A model generated the notes under the pieces. That model had not been told where the DNA came from. It did no database searches and worked only from the letters and a program-made list of their open reading frames with translations. From positions 1-12,588 of the forward strand of contig JAGVSV010000292.1 of NCBI GenBank assembly GCA_019137115.1: 12,588 nt of DNA, written 5' to 3'. Shown here in pieces: positions 1-6,933 of the stretch. The stretch is from Bacillota bacterium. GTDB lineage: Bacteria > Bacillota > Clostridia > Christensenellales > Aristaeellaceae. The position numbers were made by a program, and so were the translations under genes. The number at the start of each line of letters is the position of its first letter. Within the stretch, counting starts at the first letter, position 1.

Positions 1-675
1 CCGAACAAGCGGCGCGTCAACATCCCCAACGACTACATGACCGCGGTCATGCGCGCGGGCGCGCTGCCCGTGCTGTTCCCGATGACGGACGCGCAGGACA
101 TGTGGGACGCCATGGTCAACCTGGTGGACGGCGTCATCTTCCCCGGCGGGGAGGACATCGCGCCCCATCGCTACGGCGAGGACATCCACCCAAACTGCGG
201 CACCATCATCGAGGAGCGCGACCGGCAGGAGCTGTACACCTTCGGGCAGTTCCTTAAGCGCGGCACGCCGTTCCTGGCCATCTGCCGGGGCATCCAGCTG
301 GTCAATGTGTATGCCGGCGGTTCGCTGTACCAGGACATCAAAAGCCAGTATGACACCGACATCGACCACGCCCAGTTCTCCGTCAGCGTGGGCCCGATCC
401 ATGACGTGCAGTTGCGCAACAACACCCTGATCCGTTCTGCCAGTGGAAAGGACACCCTGCAGATCAACAGCCGCCACCATCAGGCGGTCAAAGCGCTGGG
501 CGAAGGGCTGGTCATCTCCGGCACCTCGCCGGACGGCATGGTGGAGTCCATCGAATACGCCAACGGCTACCCCGGCATCGCGGTGCAGTGGCATCCGGAG
601 AACCTGGCCAAGGGCATGCCCGCTTCCCAGGCGCTGTTCAACTGGCTGGTGCAGGCATCCTCGCACAAACGCTGA
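1..675 (+). CDS. Peptidase C26 / gamma-glutamyl-GABA hydrolase family protein (5' end missing)
   Basis: This is the C-terminal 224 residues of a class-I glutamine amidotransferase-like hydrolase. The reading frame is open from base 1, so the start lies outside the window, probably only 15-30 residues upstream, since PuuD-type proteins are about 240 residues long. The family cleaves gamma-glutamyl amide bonds, for example gamma-glutamyl-GABA in putrescine breakdown. Visible signatures, in fragment numbering, are the oxyanion-side segment FPGGEDIAP (47-55), the nucleophile elbow AICRGIQ with Cys95, and QWHPE with His198 and Glu200 completing the Cys-His-Glu triad. All catalytic residues are present, so the enzyme should be active. 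The exact substrate cannot be told, and no polyamine genes are visible nearby. The gene ends at a hairpin shared with the converging minus-strand genes. Confidence 0.9.
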   Translation, partial: PNKRRVNIPNDYMTAVMRAGALPVLFPMTDAQDMWDAMVNLVDGVIFPGGEDIAPHRYGEDIHPNCGTIIEERDRQELYTFGQFLKRGTPFLAICRGIQLVNVYAGGSLYQDIKSQYDTDIDHAQFSVSVGPIHDVQLRNNTLIRSASGKDTLQINSRHHQAVKALGEGLVISGTSPDGMVESIEYANGYPGIAVQWHPENLAKGMPASQALFNWLVQASSHKR

Positions 676-689
676 TCAACACAAAGAAC

Positions 690-721
690 AAGGGCGGCCC
701 CCACATGGACGGGCCGCCCTT
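690..721. terminator. Bidirectional hairpin terminator between converging genes
   Basis: An 11-bp perfect inverted repeat (690-700 with 711-721, core AGGGCGGCCC/GGGCCGCCCT) encloses a 10-base loop. It lies between the stop of the peptidase C26 gene and the stop of the converging SIMPL gene. The flanks are only moderately T-rich on both strands (TTGATGATCACTT on plus, TGTTCTTTGTGTTG on minus), so it probably serves both directions with imperfect U tracts. Confidence 0.75.
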
Positions 722-735
722 TGATGATCACTTCA

Positions 736-1437
736 TTACCACTTCAGGTTATACGTCACCTTGACATTGGCGCTGACAGAGACGTCGCCGGTGACGATCA
801 CCGCGCCGGCGTCCTTGGCCATCATTTCCATGCTGTTCATCACGCCGAACATGCCGTTGTAGATCTGTTCATCGCCGATGGACACCACGCTGCCCAACTC
901 CTTGCCCACGGCTTTGGCCAGCACGTCGGCTTTGCGCGCGGCGTCCTCGACCGCCCGGGTCAGCGCGCGGTCGTAAGCTTCCTGGTTTTTGCTGCTGGCA
1001 AAGAACAGGCCGTAGATGTTGTTGGCGCCTGCGACGCTGGCGGCTTCGATGGCGGCGCTTAATTTGGTCAGGTCCTTGATGGTCACATACAGCATGTTGG
1101 ACACCTCATACTGCACTTCGGTGGTGGCAGGCTGCATGTACGGGTCGGGCTGGAGAACGTTGACGTTGTACATGCTGGTGGCGATGTCCTCCTTGGCGAT
1201 GCCGGCGTTAGCCAGCGCTTCAAGCACCGCGGTGACGATCGCGTCATTCTCGCTCTGGGCCTGGGCCACGGTGGGCTGGCGGGTGCTGGCGCCAATCTGG
1301 ATGGTGGCGGTATCGGCCGACAGCGATACGGTCGCGCTGCCGGTGACGGTCACGGTGGCCGCGTCATCCGCCGCCAGGGCGGTCAGGGAAAGGGAGAGCG
1401 CCAGTACGATGGCCACGATCAATGAAAGCTTCTTCAT
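736..1437 (-). CDS. Secreted SIMPL-domain (DUF541, YggE-like) protein
   Basis: This 233-residue protein has an N-terminal signal peptide: Lys2-Lys3, a hydrophobic stretch at about 4-22, and a likely signal peptidase I site after ALA (residue 22). The rest is one SIMPL/DUF541 domain with the typical opening VTVTGSATVSLSADTATI and a central YEVSNMLYVTIKDL segment. Members sit in the periplasm or outside the membrane. YggE of Escherichia coli is linked to oxidative stress, but the biochemical role is unknown. The start codon overlaps the stop of the upstream anti-sigma gene in an ATGA (1434-1437), and a strong AGGAGG lies at 1446-1451 inside that gene, which indicates coupled translation. It is the last gene before the hairpin at 690-721. 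I infer an envelope-stress role from its position behind a sigma/anti-sigma pair. Confidence 0.9.
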   Translation of the reverse strand: MKKLSLIVAIVLALSLSLTALAADDAATVTVTGSATVSLSADTATIQIGASTRQPTVAQAQSENDAIVTAVLEALANAGIAKEDIATSMYNVNVLQPDPYMQPATTEVQYEVSNMLYVTIKDLTKLSAAIEAASVAGANNIYGLFFASSKNQEAYDRALTRAVEDAARKADVLAKAVGKELGSVVSIGDEQIYNGMFGVMNSMEMMAKDAGAVIVTGDVSVSANVKVTYNLKW

Positions 1438-2603
1438 GCTTTTTTCCTCCTGTTTTTGACGATGCGAATCACAACATAGATGACGATGGCCAACACCGCT
1501 GCGTAGGGCAGCAGCACGACCAGGAACACGGCGGCGTCCGCAAGGAACGCCTTGACAGACGTCCAGGAATCGGAAAGCGCCGCGCGGATGCGCTCGCCCA
1601 GGGTGGGTTCGCCCTGGGTGGTGGGGATGGTTTCCTCATTCAGGGTCAGCCAGACGGTCGCGTAATTGACCTTGCTGTCATAGCCACGCAGGGCGCCGGT
1701 GAGCGAATCCAGCTGGTACTGCGTGTTGGCGATTTCGGTTTCGATTTGCAGCAGGTCCTCCACCGAGCCTGACTTTTCCAGCAGCGCCTGCAGGCGCTCC
1801 ATCTTGGCTTTCTGGGTAATTAACCGCGTTTCCACGTCCAGGTATTGCTCGCTGACGTCCTCCGCGGACTCGCTCATGGACACCAGATACCCGATGCCCT
1901 GCAAATCCTCAAGGAAGCCGTCCAGCTTTTCCACCGGCACCCGCAGCCGAAGGCTGGCGTAGCGCCGGGCGCGGGCGTCGGCGCTCAAATCGCTGTTTTC
2001 GACGTAGCCGCCCAGGTCGGTCAGGTTGCTCTGGATTTTTGCCAGGTCGTCCTCAAACTGCCGCGTGGTCAGCGACAGCGACACGGTACGGATGATCTTC
2101 TCGGTCTTGGTTGGGGCGGGCGCCGCCTCCGCGCTGACATCCATGGGCACGGCCGGCATGGCGCTGTCGTTTGATTGCAGGGTGCTGCCCGCGCTGCGGC
2201 TGTACGGCGCGCTGTAGGACTCCATCTGGCTGTCCGCCTGCGGCGTGCCGGTGCCCAGCCGCCGCCCCAGGGTCAGCGAGCCGCCCACCACCAGCAGCAG
2301 GGCCGCCGCGATGGACAAGCCGCGCAGCCAGGTGCGCGTGTTCAGCCTTCGCTTGGGGCTGGGGGGTGTCGTTTGTTCCATGATCCCATCTTCCTCCCGT
2401 TTCAGGTTCTGCCGCCAGCTGTGGGCAAACAGCTCCGGTACCTGAGCCGTTTCGTCCAGCTGTAAGCAGTCCATGCGCACGGTGTACAGGTGCCTGCATT
2501 GCCCGCACGTGTTCAGGCGTTCGGTGAACGCCTGTTCCTGCTGCTCATTGAGGGTTCCGTCCAGGTGCGCATCTAGGAGGGCTTGCCATTGTGTACAATC
2601 CAT
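1434..2603 (-). CDS. Anti-sigma factor (degenerate zinc-finger type) fused to DUF4349 domain
   Basis: This 389-residue membrane protein has several parts. Residues 1-40 resemble the anti-sigma zinc-finger (ZAS) domain. Residues 95-112 form a transmembrane helix, followed by a Ser/Ala/Pro-rich linker (120-165). Residues 165-385 match DUF4349, with a predicted coiled coil at about 257-306 and a second transmembrane helix at 357-382 ending in a basic tail. The usual H-x3-C-x2-C signature reads R29-x3-C33-x2-C36, so one zinc ligand is missing, although His13 or His38 might substitute. The ATG (2601-2603) shares one base with the TGA of the upstream sigma gene, as expected for a co-translated cognate pair. 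An internal ATG at Met75 (2379-2381) has GGGAGG 11 bases upstream and could yield a DUF4349-only product. Family logic suggests the N-terminal part sequesters the sigma factor in the cytoplasm. Confidence 0.88.
   Translation of the reverse strand: MDCTQWQALLDAHLDGTLNEQQEQAFTERLNTCGQCRHLYTVRMDCLQLDETAQVPELFAHSWRQNLKREEDGIMEQTTPPSPKRRLNTRTWLRGLSIAAALLLVVGGSLTLGRRLGTGTPQADSQMESYSAPYSRSAGSTLQSNDSAMPAVPMDVSAEAAPAPTKTEKIIRTVSLSLTTRQFEDDLAKIQSNLTDLGGYVENSDLSADARARRYASLRLRVPVEKLDGFLEDLQGIGYLVSMSESAEDVSEQYLDVETRLITQKAKMERLQALLEKSGSVEDLLQIETEIANTQYQLDSLTGALRGYDSKVNYATVWLTLNEETIPTTQGEPTLGERIRAALSDSWTSVKAFLADAAVFLVVLLPYAAVLAIVIYVVIRIVKNRRKKA
2379..2398 (-). promoter_or_regulatory. Possible internal ribosome binding site and start (Met75 of the anti-sigma/DUF4349 gene)
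   Basis: GGGAGG (minus strand, plus coordinates 2393-2398) lies 11 bases before an in-frame ATG at 2379-2381. Translation from here would give a 315-residue protein with the first transmembrane helix and DUF4349 but without the zinc-finger-like anti-sigma part. The spacing is slightly long, so use of this site is uncertain. Confidence 0.35.
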
Positions 2604-3144
2604 CAGTCCGCCCTCCTTTCGGTATTGTGTCGGGAATTCGGGGAAAAAAGTTCCGTGTAGTGGCTTAAAAGATCGACCAGCGTCTGCCTGCCGCGGGCAA
2701 TGCGGCTTTTCAATGTGCCCAAGGGGACATCCATCACCTGCGACGCCTCCTCATAGGACAGCCCTTGCAAATCGACCATGACCACGGCGGCGCGCTGCTC
2801 TTCGTTCAAGCGCTTGAGCGCCTCGGCCAGGAGCCGTTTGCGCTCGCTTGCTTCCAGCTGGGCATAGGGCGTGGGGCCGGTGTCCGGGGCATCCCAGCCC
2901 GCCTCCGACAATTGCGCAGCGCGTCCATGCAGGCGCGGTGCGCGATGGTGTACAGCCAGGTGGACACCTTGGCGTCGCCCCGGAACGTGCCGATCGAACG
3001 AAAAGCGCGCAGCATGGCATCCTGCGCGCAATCCTGCGCGTCAAAGGTGTTGCCCATGATGCGCAGGCAAAGGTAGTAGATTTGTTTTTCGTAGGGGGCG
3101 ACCAGCCGCTCAAACGCTTCCGCGCTGTGCCGGGTCTCGCCCAT
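2603..3144 (-). pseudogene. ECF-type RNA polymerase sigma factor, interrupted by a 1-base frameshift
   Basis: This is a group-4 (ECF) sigma-70 family factor split over two reading frames. The first frame, from ATG 3142-3144, carries region 2: FERLVAPYEKQIYYLCLR, DAQDCAQDAMLRAF, and FRGDAKVSTWLYTIAHR up to about residue 80. It then runs out of frame to a TGA at 2806-2808. The second frame carries the region 4 helix-turn-helix (LKRLNEEQRAAVVMVDLQGL, SYEEASQVMDVPLGTLKSRI) and ends at 2603-2605, overlapping the anti-sigma ATG by one base. The span is 542 bases; one more base would give a normal 180-residue ECF sigma factor. The shift lies at about 2885-2913, in or near G-runs between regions 2 and 4. 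GGAGG at 3155-3159 supports the start. I see no classic -1 slippery heptamer, so mutation or sequencing error is likelier than programmed frameshifting. Confidence 0.88.
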
Positions 3145-3175
3145 AGTGCCTCACCCTCCCGTCCTGTAGATGTTC

Positions 3176-3204
3176 TTTATATACAACGGGAACGGGCGGT
3201 ACAA
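3176..3204 (-). promoter_or_regulatory. Candidate promoter of the sigma/anti-sigma/SIMPL genes
   Basis: On the minus strand, TTGTAC (3199-3204) and TATAAA (3176-3181) are exactly 17 bases apart, followed about 30 bases later by the sigma-gene start. The -35 box is poor (3 of 6), the -10 box good (5 of 6). An ECF-type autoregulatory promoter overlapping the same bases cannot be excluded. No hairpin separates this site from the upstream secreted-protein gene, so read-through is possible. Confidence 0.45.
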
Positions 3205-3222
3205 ACATGCAGGCGCTTTTGT

Positions 3223-4131
3223 TTACTCTCCAAACAGCGCGATCAGCCGTGTCCAGGGCGTTTGCGCGGCGGGTGTTTCCTTCTCGGTTGCCTCGGGTGC
3301 CTTTTCGGGGATTTCCTGGGTTAGCAGCACAAATTGGACGCTGCGCACGGGGTTGCGCGCGTCGGCGAAGGACACCACCGGGGCGTTCTGCATGTCGCCC
3401 AGGAAGGAGTTGATCGCGTTGCCCGCGATGTCCGCCAGCGGGGAGCCCTCAAAGCGCGCGCGGGTCAGTTCCTCATACATCTCAGCATCCATCGCCATGC
3501 GCACGCCGGCCATCTGGATGCCCGCCATTGAAAAGTCGGTGACATCCGCGCTGATCTGGTAGGTAGCGGAAGCGCCCGGCAGGATCACATAGGCCAGCGT
3601 GCGGTTCTTCCCTGCCCAGGCGGTCGTGGCCTTTTCGGAAACGATGTTCAGACATTTCTCGCCGTCCAGCATCAGCGTGATCTGCAGGGTGGCGCCATTG
3701 CTGTGGGCTTCCATGCCTGCCGCGGGCGTGACGGCCAGCGTGAGCACCAGGTGCCCGGTGGCGCCGGACAGTTCGGCCGGTTGCGCTTCCTGGCCGTCCA
3801 GCGTGTAGGTGATCGCGATGTCCCAGGGCAGCTTGTTTTCCGCCATGTCGCCCTGATAGAAGGTGCGCCCCTCGGGGAGCGACAGCGCCACCGCGCCCTC
3901 CTGTATGGACAGCGCCTCGGTGCCCGACAGGTTGACGACCTGCGCGTAGTCGCCATAATCCGTCACGTCCACAGCTTCTGTGGCTTCAAAGGCGTTGACC
4001 ACATAGACGCCGGTCACTTCCCCCGAAGGGGTCAGCAGCGCGTAGACGACTTCATCCTTGTAGGTTTCGGCCAGCGCGGCAGCGCTGAACACAAACAGCA
4101 GCGCCGCCAGCAGCACAAGCATCCGTTTCAT
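3223..4131 (-). CDS. Secreted protein of unknown function, translationally coupled to the MMPL exporter
   Basis: This 302-residue protein has a clear signal peptide: MKR, a hydrophobic core at 4-18, and a likely cleavage after AALA (residue 21). I chose ATG 4129-4131 over an upstream in-frame ATG at 4189-4191 because it directly precedes the signal peptide, has GGAGGAG just upstream, and overlaps the exporter's stop in an ATGA (4128-4131). No enzyme motif is visible. The mature part looks beta-rich, and the segment SFADARNPVRSVQFVLLTQE near the C terminus resembles a motif I recall from extracytoplasmic proteins encoded next to clostridial MMPL exporters. That is memory, not a search. Unlike the larger relatives I recall, it ends in TRLIALFGE without a membrane anchor. 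Tight coupling suggests it works with the exporter outside the membrane, perhaps as an accessory subunit. Confidence 0.82.
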   Translation of the reverse strand: MKRMLVLLAALLFVFSAAALAETYKDEVVYALLTPSGEVTGVYVVNAFEATEAVDVTDYGDYAQVVNLSGTEALSIQEGAVALSLPEGRTFYQGDMAENKLPWDIAITYTLDGQEAQPAELSGATGHLVLTLAVTPAAGMEAHSNGATLQITLMLDGEKCLNIVSEKATTAWAGKNRTLAYVILPGASATYQISADVTDFSMAGIQMAGVRMAMDAEMYEELTRARFEGSPLADIAGNAINSFLGDMQNAPVVSFADARNPVRSVQFVLLTQEIPEKAPEATEKETPAAQTPWTRLIALFGE

Positions 4132-6185
4132 TTGACAAACTCCTCCCGGGATTTTCCGAAGAACGTTTTCTGTATCGGCTTGTCCAGCCACATCAATACC
4201 TGGGGCAGTACCAGCAGCACCATGGCCGCGGACATGAACGCCCCGCGCCCGATGATCTCGCCCATCTGGCTGATGATGCCGTTGGAGGAGACCACGATGC
4301 TCAGCAGGTACCCCGCCAGCGTCAGGATGGATGCCGGGGTCAGGATGGGCGCGGTGACGCGGGACAGCGCCAGCGCCGCGGCGTCCTTTTTGCCCACTGA
4401 CCGGCGAGCTTCAATATATCGCTGGGTTAGCAGGATCGCATAGTCAATCGTGGCGCCCAGCTGCACCGAGCTGACGATCTGATACCCAATATAGTTCATG
4501 TCGTACCCCAAAAAGTAGGGGATGGACATGTTCAGCCAGATCGCCCCTTCCAGCACCACCAGCAGCACAAACGGCAGCAGCGCGTTGCGGAACGTCAGCA
4601 GCAGCACCATGCCGATGGCCAGCATGCCGATCAGCAGCACCTCCAGGTAATCCCTGGTGATGGTATCCTTCAAATCATAGTTGACCGCGCTTTCGCTGAT
4701 CAGGTGATAGGCGTCGCCAAAGGTGGCGTGCGCGGTGTCGCGGATGGCGGTGACCAGCGCGAAGGCTTCGTCGCCCTCATCCTCGGTGTCGCCGTTGACA
4801 ATGATCCGGTCATAGTCCCCGCTGGTTAACTGGCTGGTGGCGGCTTCCGGCAGCACCGCGCGCGGGATTTCCACCCCCGGCATCGTGGCGTAGGAGATCA
4901 CCGCGGTCACGCTGGGCAGGGCTTTCAGGTTGTCCGTCAACTCCAGCAGCTTGCCGGGCTGTTCCCTGGGCACCAGCAGCAGCATCGGCACGCTGCGCCC
5001 GAACATCGATTCGATGGCGCGCGCCTCCTGCTTGATCGGGGAACTCTCCGAGTGCATTCCCGCCGAACCATACAGGAACCGGTTCTGCCGCTGGCCCATG
5101 TATGCCAGTGGCAACAGCAGCAGCACCACGATGGCCAGCGGCATGCCGCGGCGCGACACGGTTTTGCCAAAGCGCCTGAATGAAGGCACCAGGTTGCGGT
5201 GCGCGGTCTTTTCGATCAGCTTGGCGAACGTGATCGTCATCGCCGGCAGGAACACCATCACGCTCAGGTAGCTGAGCAGCACGCCCTTGGCCAGCACGAT
5301 GCCCATGTCAAAGCCCATGCCGAAATCCATGAACAGCAGCGCCAGGAAACCGAACACCGTGGTCATGGCGGACGCCGCAATCGTGGAAGCTTCGGCTTTC
5401 ATGGTCTGCTTCATCGCGGTTTCGGGGTCCACCCCCTGTGCCCGCAGGTCGTCAAACCCGTGCAGCAGGAACACGGCGTAGTCGATGGACACGGCCAGTT
5501 GCAGCACCGCCGAGCACGCCTGGGTGACAAAGGACACCGAGCCCAACAATATGTTGGTGCCCTCGTTGACGATGATGGCCAGGCCAATCGCCAGCAAAAA
5601 CAGCACCGGTTCCAGCCAGTGCCGCGTGGAAATGAGCAGGATGATCAGCACCAGCGGCAGCACATAGTACATGATGGAGGCAACCTCCCCCATCGAAACG
5701 CCGGAAATGCGCGCGCTGTTGGCGGCTTCACCCTGAAACACGGTGCCGGGATAGGCGTCGCGGATGGCTTGCAACGCCTGCTCCGCTTCCCCTTCCCGGA
5801 TGGTCATCTGGTACAGCGCGCTGCCGTCCCGGTAAAAGGGATCGCGCGTACTTTGGGGAATCATCTCCCACGGCAGGGCGTCCAGGTCCATCGTGTCGTC
5901 CAGCCACAGCACTTCCGAAACGCCGGATATATCCGACAGATGCCGCTTAACTTCCTTTGCCTGCTGCGGCGTCAGGTTGGGGATCAGCGTGCGCAGATTG
6001 GGCACCTGCGCATCGCCCAGCACTTCAAGCGCGCGGGTGGTGGGGACATCCTTGGGCAGGTATGTGGTCATGTCATACTCAATGCGCACACCGCGCATCA
6101 GGAAAAAGCAGATCACGCTGAGCACCAGCGCGCCCACCAGCACCCACTTGCGGTGCTTGATCACCGCGTCGCGGAAACGATCCAT
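4128..6185 (-). CDS. MMPL/RND family transporter
   Basis: This 685-residue inner-membrane exporter has the duplicated RND layout: one helix (16-30), an extracytoplasmic domain (about 31-168), five helices (171-187, 192-208, 225-242, 270-290, 297-320), a seventh helix (349-365), a second outer domain (about 366-514), and five more helices (515-531, 535-552, 566-588, 616-634, 646-665). Each half carries an Asp-Tyr pair in its fourth helix, SIDYAV (D235-Y236) and TIDYAI (D581-Y582), the arrangement used for proton relay in MmpL3-type transporters. It should therefore be a proton-driven exporter of lipids or other hydrophobic compounds; the substrate is unknown. The start at 6183-6185 has AAGGA seven bases upstream. 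It is divergent from a TetR regulator that probably controls it, and coupled to the next gene by an ATGA overlap. Confidence 0.93.
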   Translation of the reverse strand: MDRFRDAVIKHRKWVLVGALVLSVICFFLMRGVRIEYDMTTYLPKDVPTTRALEVLGDAQVPNLRTLIPNLTPQQAKEVKRHLSDISGVSEVLWLDDTMDLDALPWEMIPQSTRDPFYRDGSALYQMTIREGEAEQALQAIRDAYPGTVFQGEAANSARISGVSMGEVASIMYYVLPLVLIILLISTRHWLEPVLFLLAIGLAIIVNEGTNILLGSVSFVTQACSAVLQLAVSIDYAVFLLHGFDDLRAQGVDPETAMKQTMKAEASTIAASAMTTVFGFLALLFMDFGMGFDMGIVLAKGVLLSYLSVMVFLPAMTITFAKLIEKTAHRNLVPSFRRFGKTVSRRGMPLAIVVLLLLPLAYMGQRQNRFLYGSAGMHSESSPIKQEARAIESMFGRSVPMLLLVPREQPGKLLELTDNLKALPSVTAVISYATMPGVEIPRAVLPEAATSQLTSGDYDRIIVNGDTEDEGDEAFALVTAIRDTAHATFGDAYHLISESAVNYDLKDTITRDYLEVLLIGMLAIGMVLLLTFRNALLPFVLLVVLEGAIWLNMSIPYFLGYDMNYIGYQIVSSVQLGATIDYAILLTQRYIEARRSVGKKDAAALALSRVTAPILTPASILTLAGYLLSIVVSSNGIISQMGEIIGRGAFMSAAMVLLVLPQVLMWLDKPIQKTFFGKSREEFVK

Positions 6186-6247
6186 TCCATCGTCCTTTCC
6201 ACCATCGCCTGAGCCGGTACATTCCTTAACATCCGTTGAGAATACCA

Positions 6248-6262
6248 GGCTGTATTATAGCC
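6248..6262. promoter_or_regulatory. Candidate TetR-regulator operator palindrome
   Basis: GGCTGTATTATAGCC is a 15-bp palindrome around a central T, with a single mismatched pair. It covers the TATAAT box of the exporter promoter, where a bound TetR dimer would block polymerase. The link to this particular regulator is inferred from position only. Confidence 0.45.
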
Positions 6263-6282
6263 GAGGTGTGCGCGCAATGCAA
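6254..6282 (-). promoter_or_regulatory. Promoter of the MMPL exporter gene
   Basis: On the minus strand, a perfect TATAAT (6254-6259) stands 17 bases from TTGCAT (6277-6282). The leader to the exporter start is about 60 bases. The -35 box is weak, but the -10 box and spacing are ideal. This -35 directly abuts the -35 of the opposing tetR promoter. Confidence 0.7.
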
Positions 6283-6311
6283 TTGACATCCAAATCGTTA
6301 TGTTTGATACT
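6283..6311 (+). promoter_or_regulatory. Promoter of the TetR-type regulator
   Basis: A perfect TTGACA (6283-6288) is followed after 17 bases by GATACT (6306-6311, 4 of 6). Transcription would begin near 6318, about 25 bases before the tetR start codon. Confidence 0.7.
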
Positions 6312-6342
6312 GACCATACAGAGTGGAAGAGGTGATCGGTTG

Positions 6343-6933
6343 ATGCAAACCCAGAAAGTGGACAAGCGGACACTGCGTACAAGAAAGCTGCTGCAGAAGC
6401 AGCTGGTCCTGAAGCTGCAGGAAAAGGAGCTCCCCCACATCACGGTGCGGGAGCTGACCGAGGCTGCCCGGATCAACCGCAGCACGTTTTATTTGCATTA
6501 CCAGGACATCAACGATTTATACCAGGCGCTGGAGACCAGCGTGGTCAGCGAGATCACCGGCCTGGTGCAGCCGCTGCTGCCGCTGAATGATTCCGCCCAA
6601 GTGTTCAATGTCACGCAGTCGGTGCTGCGCTACATCCAGGAAAACCTGGACCCCTGTCAGGCGCTGTTCCGCACGGACGGCACCGCGTTTGTGCGCCATA
6701 TTCTGATTGCCAACCGGCCCACCCTGCAGGAAGTGTGGGCCGTGTTCCCCACGGAGACCGAGATCGGCCGTGAGTACGCGTATGACTATGTGGTGCACGG
6801 CTTTGCCGGCATCATCCGCAAATGGGTGGATGGCGGCATGCGCGAGCACCCGGACATGGTGTCCATCATCGCGCAGGAGCTGGTCTCCCGCAGCATGGGG
6901 TATTTCAGAAGCAATCCGCCAGCGGAACGCTGA
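6343..6933 (+). CDS. TetR/AcrR family transcriptional regulator
   Basis: This 196-residue regulator has an N-terminal TetR DNA-binding domain (about 12-58) with the helix-turn-helix HITVRELTEAARINRSTFYL at 32-51, followed by HYQDINDLY. The C-terminal ligand/dimerisation part (70-190) contains YDYVVHGFAGIIRKWVDGGM, typical of the TetR_C_8-like clostridial group. ATG 6343-6345 was chosen because AAGAGGTGA precedes it with about 7 bases of spacing; the open frame extends far upstream but only through the promoter and the antisense of the exporter. The gene is divergent from the MMPL exporter, the usual arrangement for a local repressor that releases the exporter when it binds a ligand. Its 3' end overlaps the converging acetyltransferase gene by 29 bp. 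Confidence 0.92.
   Translation: MQTQKVDKRTLRTRKLLQKQLVLKLQEKELPHITVRELTEAARINRSTFYLHYQDINDLYQALETSVVSEITGLVQPLLPLNDSAQVFNVTQSVLRYIQENLDPCQALFRTDGTAFVRHILIANRPTLQEVWAVFPTETEIGREYAYDYVVHGFAGIIRKWVDGGMREHPDMVSIIAQELVSRSMGYFRSNPPAER

Noticed and set aside
2885..2913. Programmed -1 ribosomal frameshift in the sigma gene
   Set aside because: No X-XXY-YYZ slippery heptamer is in register, and ECF sigma factors are not known for recoding; mutation or sequence error is simpler.
4132..4191. Upstream ATG giving 20 extra residues on the secreted protein
   Set aside because: The extension would bury the signal peptide and lies inside the MMPL gene; the ATGA start with GGAGGAG is better.
5199..6212. A 337-codon open frame on the plus strand opposite the MMPL gene
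   Set aside because: It is antisense to a clear transporter gene, is His/Gln/Arg-rich with no domain, and has the typical look of a GC-rich shadow frame.
5893..6342. 150-codon N-terminal extension of the TetR regulator
   Set aside because: It crosses the divergent promoters and runs antisense to the MMPL gene; the start at 6343 has a good ribosome binding site and fits the family N terminus.
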